From Huiozyma naganishii CBS 8797 (taxonomy: Eukaryota; Ascomycota; Saccharomycetes; Saccharomycetales; Saccharomycetaceae): a DNA stretch of 64,000 nucleotides. Positions 61,618 to 64,000 of the stretch are shown piece by piece. Under the pieces are notes generated by a model, which saw nothing but the letters and a program-made list of their open reading frames with translations, was not told the origin of the DNA and searched no databases. A program made the translations under genes and the position numbers. How positions within the stretch are numbered: the stretch's first letter is position 1; each line of letters begins with the position of its first letter. The DNA lies in NCBI RefSeq assembly GCF_000348985.1, contig NC_035931.1, positions 372,001 through 436,000 on the forward strand. Direction: 5' to 3'.

Positions 61618-64000
61618 CTAAGTTGGACTGAGAATAGTGGTTGGTGTTCCTAAGAGTAACGAGTTTTCGGAAACTTGACTGGGTTCGTCCAGCTTCACTT
61701 CCACTGGTGTAGGACCATCCTCCGGCTCAGATTTTTTAGGAGTATCAGGAATAAAGAAGGCATCGTTGATCGGTCTCTTCTTGTACGCCGTGCTAATTTT
61801 TCCGGTTGGTGGTAATCTCAACCTCGAACCCTTTGTTTTGGAAATCATTTCATCGTCTTCCAAAAGCATATACGATTCCAAGTCAGGGTTCTCAATGTGA
61901 GTGCTCGTTTCTTGGGTAGATCCTTTGGGTGGTTTTAGTGTATAGTTCTTGGACCGTTCATACATTTGTCTTAAGAACGGCAGTAGAGCAGCACAGAAAT
62001 TCCCTGACTCCAGCGAGCCTTTCGATATCTTTGAATATGCAACAGAGTCTACTTCTTCCGTCTGTATTTTCTTCACCTGCTCAGCCTTTTCACCATCAGC
62101 AGCTTGAAAGTGAGAAGTTAACAGTTGTAGTGGCACAGAAGAACTTAAAACCCCAAATTCCTTTTCAAGGCCCAGCTCTTTAAATCCAAAAAAATCTTCC
62201 CCTGTTAGTTCGTTTGCAAAGTTACCAGTCACGAAATTTTCACTCTCATCTTCAAAGTTTCTCTCAGATAGTTCTTGCAAAGTGGGGCGAAGTAGGGCCT
62301 TCAGGAAATTTTCAAGTTTTGTCTTAACGTCGTTCAACTTCTTGCTCTTTTTCACAAATTCGGCCTCCATATACGAATACAATGAGTCTGGACGCGCGAT
62401 TCCGTTTTCTAGAAGTGTCAGATTCAATATTTCTGGCATCTCCAGTTTGTTCAGCGTTGTTGACTCTTGGTGAACTTTAATAGTCCTGAGTAAATTAGAC
62501 AGATAATCGCCCGCGATTTCAGTTAGCATGTTTATAGCAGACGGCTGGGTTGTTTCAAACCCGTTGGTCATGGATATTTTGGAAACATTCTTATGCATGA
62601 TCCTCCAGATCAACTCCCTGTTGTTCTTATTGTCGCGTGAATTGAGTTGAGAGACCGGATCTAAGTCCAACGAATCATTAATATCTTGATAGGCAAACCT
62701 GTGGTTTATGATTGCTGTAGAATTAGCAGAACTTTTACTGTTGTTCAGGTATTGAGGGTTTTGTAGCATTCTTATCAGGGATATTTTATGACATATGTGT
62801 CTTATTTGTTGAATCAGTTGGATATTGGCATTTATTTTCGGATTCATGCCTCGGTTTTTGTTCCTTAAAAATGGACTCTGGTGTGTTTCCCCGGTTTCCA
62901 GTAAATGATCCACATAATCGTTTTCTTCCTTTTCCACCGTTTCCGGATTTATACCATGATAGGCTATTTCAGGAAGGCCATTCACACTATCATATTCCTG
63001 TAGAAACATGGAGTTCTCGGCCTCAATATCATTGAATATCTTTTCCATAAACGGGGTATCGTCAGAACGTGGTACAATTTGCTCTTCTTCCTCATTTTTC
63101 AGTACAGTGCCAAAACCGTTTTTCATAACAGATTCTTGCTCTATTTTCTGTCTATAGGACTCAGCAGCTTTCTGTTCTTTGTATTCCTGAAAAAGTTGTT
63201 CAAAGGGCTTCATCATCTGAGGGTTCTTTAGTAACGCTGTGGATAGCTTATTTATTTTTCCTTCTTTAAAAAACCCGCTTCTTCTCAAACATATCTCTGC
63301 CCTCACTTTCGCAGTTGCAGACTTCCATAGTAATAGCTCAATGTCATCCCTTGTATCGTCTTTTTCTATAAAATAGGATTGAGAATCTGCCATATCATCC
63401 TCCTCTTCCTCTTCTCCCTCATCATCATCATCATCATCATCATCTTCGTCTTCGTCCTTTCCGATTTCTTCTTTTTCTGTCTCGCCTTCTCGTTTGCTCT
63501 CCACTTCTGTGTTCATGTCCACATCCTTGTCCATCTGTTCTTTCGTTTGAATATCTGCAACATTATCACCTGAATGTTCTGCCGCGGCAGTTTCGAGAGT
63601 TTCAGGTTTTCCGTTTGTCATATTATCAGTATTCAAAGGTTCTTTTCCAGAGTGCACATTCGACTTTTCTTGTAAATGTTCTGTTTGGCTGTCGTAGGCA
63701 TCTGCATCTGCATCTGAATCTTCATGCTCATGATTATCTTGTGGAAGAGCGGAATCGTCTTCTTTTGTAGAGTGGTTATCATCATTCATTGGAATATTTT
63801 CAACCTTCTCTTCTGCAGGCTTATGGGCGCCCATGTTCAACCCCTTTCTACCTGAGCCAGCTATTTCTTCATCTTCAGCGGCATCGTCTTCATAATCTTT
63901 GTCCTTATCCATATCTGCTATTTCCTTTTCGACATCGGCCCTACTTCTAATAGTAATATTGGGTATCATCGGTATTAACTGCAGTGACTTTTTCTGCATT
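61618..64000 (-). CDS. SPT7: SPT7, SAGA complex scaffold subunit (C-terminal part; cut by window edge)
   Basis: The frame runs open to the right edge; the last visible Met at 63999 is probably internal. About 793 residues of the C-terminal part are present, against 1332 in S. cerevisiae (YBR081C). Visible features are a strongly acidic stretch with a poly-Asp run (DNA 63420-63445), the motif DDIELLLWKSATAKVRAEICLRRSG, and a histone-fold-like helix region (AINMLTEIAGDYLSNLLRT, DNA about 62470-62540) where Spt7 pairs with Ada1. FFGFKELGLEKEFGVLSSSVPLQLL follows. The bromodomain expected N-terminally is not in the window. The gene follows SEC18, as in S. cerevisiae. Spt7 holds SAGA together and links it to TBP-related subunits. 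Confidence 0.92.
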   Translation of the reverse strand, partial: MQKKSLQLIPMIPNITIRSRADVEKEIADMDKDKDYEDDAAEDEEIAGSGRKGLNMGAHKPAEEKVENIPMNDDNHSTKEDDSALPQDNHEHEDSDADADAYDSQTEHLQEKSNVHSGKEPLNTDNMTNGKPETLETAAAEHSGDNVADIQTKEQMDKDVDMNTEVESKREGETEKEEIGKDEDEDDDDDDDDEGEEEEEDDMADSQSYFIEKDDTRDDIELLLWKSATAKVRAEICLRRSGFFKEGKINKLSTALLKNPQMMKPFEQLFQEYKEQKAAESYRQKIEQESVMKNGFGTVLKNEEEEQIVPRSDDTPFMEKIFNDIEAENSMFLQEYDSVNGLPEIAYHGINPETVEKEENDYVDHLLETGETHQSPFLRNKNRGMNPKINANIQLIQQIRHICHKISLIRMLQNPQYLNNSKSSANSTAIINHRFAYQDINDSLDLDPVSQLNSRDNKNNRELIWRIMHKNVSKISMTNGFETTQPSAINMLTEIAGDYLSNLLRTIKVHQESTTLNKLEMPEILNLTLLENGIARPDSLYSYMEAEFVKKSKKLNDVKTKLENFLKALLRPTLQELSERNFEDESENFVTGNFANELTGEDFFGFKELGLEKEFGVLSSSVPLQLLTSHFQAADGEKAEQVKKIQTEEVDSVAYSKISKGSLESGNFCAALLPFLRQMYERSKNYTLKPPKGSTQETSTHIENPDLESYMLLEDDEMISKTKGSRLRLPPTGKISTAYKKRPINDAFFIPDTPKKSEPEDGPTPVEVKLDEPSQVSENSLLLGTPTTILSPT

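Noticed and set aside
1..64000. tRNA genes, LTRs/transposons and CRISPR-like arrays
   Set aside because: I looked in every gap for A/B-box pairs, TG...CA long terminal repeats and regular spaced repeats and found none that I could support.

Overview
The window is nuclear DNA of a budding yeast of the family Saccharomycetaceae. Nearly every long reading frame is recognisable as the orthologue of a named Saccharomyces cerevisiae gene. Genes are densely packed, most lack introns, and the two introns found use the yeast signals GTATGT and TACTAAC. Gene order suggests a lineage that did not undergo the whole-genome duplication. Genes that lie in S. cerevisiae on two sister blocks (YBR068-081 and YDR046-055) are interleaved here in a single row, and SNF2 (YOR290C) sits inside the YMR218-YMR230 row. 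A Zygosaccharomyces/Torulaspora-type or related non-duplicated genus fits, but I cannot name the species from sequence alone.

Region 1 (1-34.9 kb) follows the S. cerevisiae YMR218C-YMR230W order: TRS130 (partial), ESC1, ERG8, FMP42, FSH2, MRE11, MRPL44 (one intron), the YMR226C dehydrogenase, SNF2, TAF7, MTF1, RRP5 and RPS10 (one intron). Departures from that order are an unrecognised AT-hook-like gene plus GRX8 between ERG8 and FMP42, a Zn2Cys6 regulator between MRPL44 and YMR226C, and no UBP8 between FSH2 and MRE11. RRP5 and RPS10 are divergent and share a 406-bp promoter. It carries PAC and RRPE motifs on the ribosome-biogenesis side and a Rap1-type site on the ribosomal-protein side.

Region 2 (35.2-39.6 kb) is a tandem pair of amino-acid permeases, BAP2/BAP3-like and TAT1-like. 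It is flanked on both sides by breaks in gene order relative to S. cerevisiae.

Region 3 (40.3-64 kb) merges the YBR073-081 and YDR051-055 rows: DET1, RDH54, PFF1, a two-finger C2H2 factor, DBF4, SLM4, CDC34, ECM33/PST1, TIF32, SEC18 and SPT7 (partial). A gene-free stretch of about 2.2 kb lies upstream of the C2H2 gene. The short CDC34-ECM33 promoter contains a perfect 29-bp inverted repeat. SLM4, CDC34 and the 5' half of ECM33 are visibly richer in G+C than their neighbours.

I found no transposon, LTR, tRNA gene, CRISPR array or foreign gene cluster. The functions are housekeeping: chromatin (SNF2, TAF7, SPT7, ESC1), DNA repair and replication (MRE11, RDH54, DBF4), the cell cycle (CDC34), ribosome production and translation (RRP5, RPS10, TIF32), mitochondrial expression (MTF1, MRPL44), vesicle traffic (TRS130, SEC18), sterol metabolism (ERG8, DET1), TORC1 signalling (SLM4) and nutrient uptake. 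The best candidates for something new are the unrecognised gene at 9.7-10.4 kb, the long promoter of the C2H2 gene, the 29-bp inverted repeat, and the shortened Cdc34 and Dbf4 proteins.
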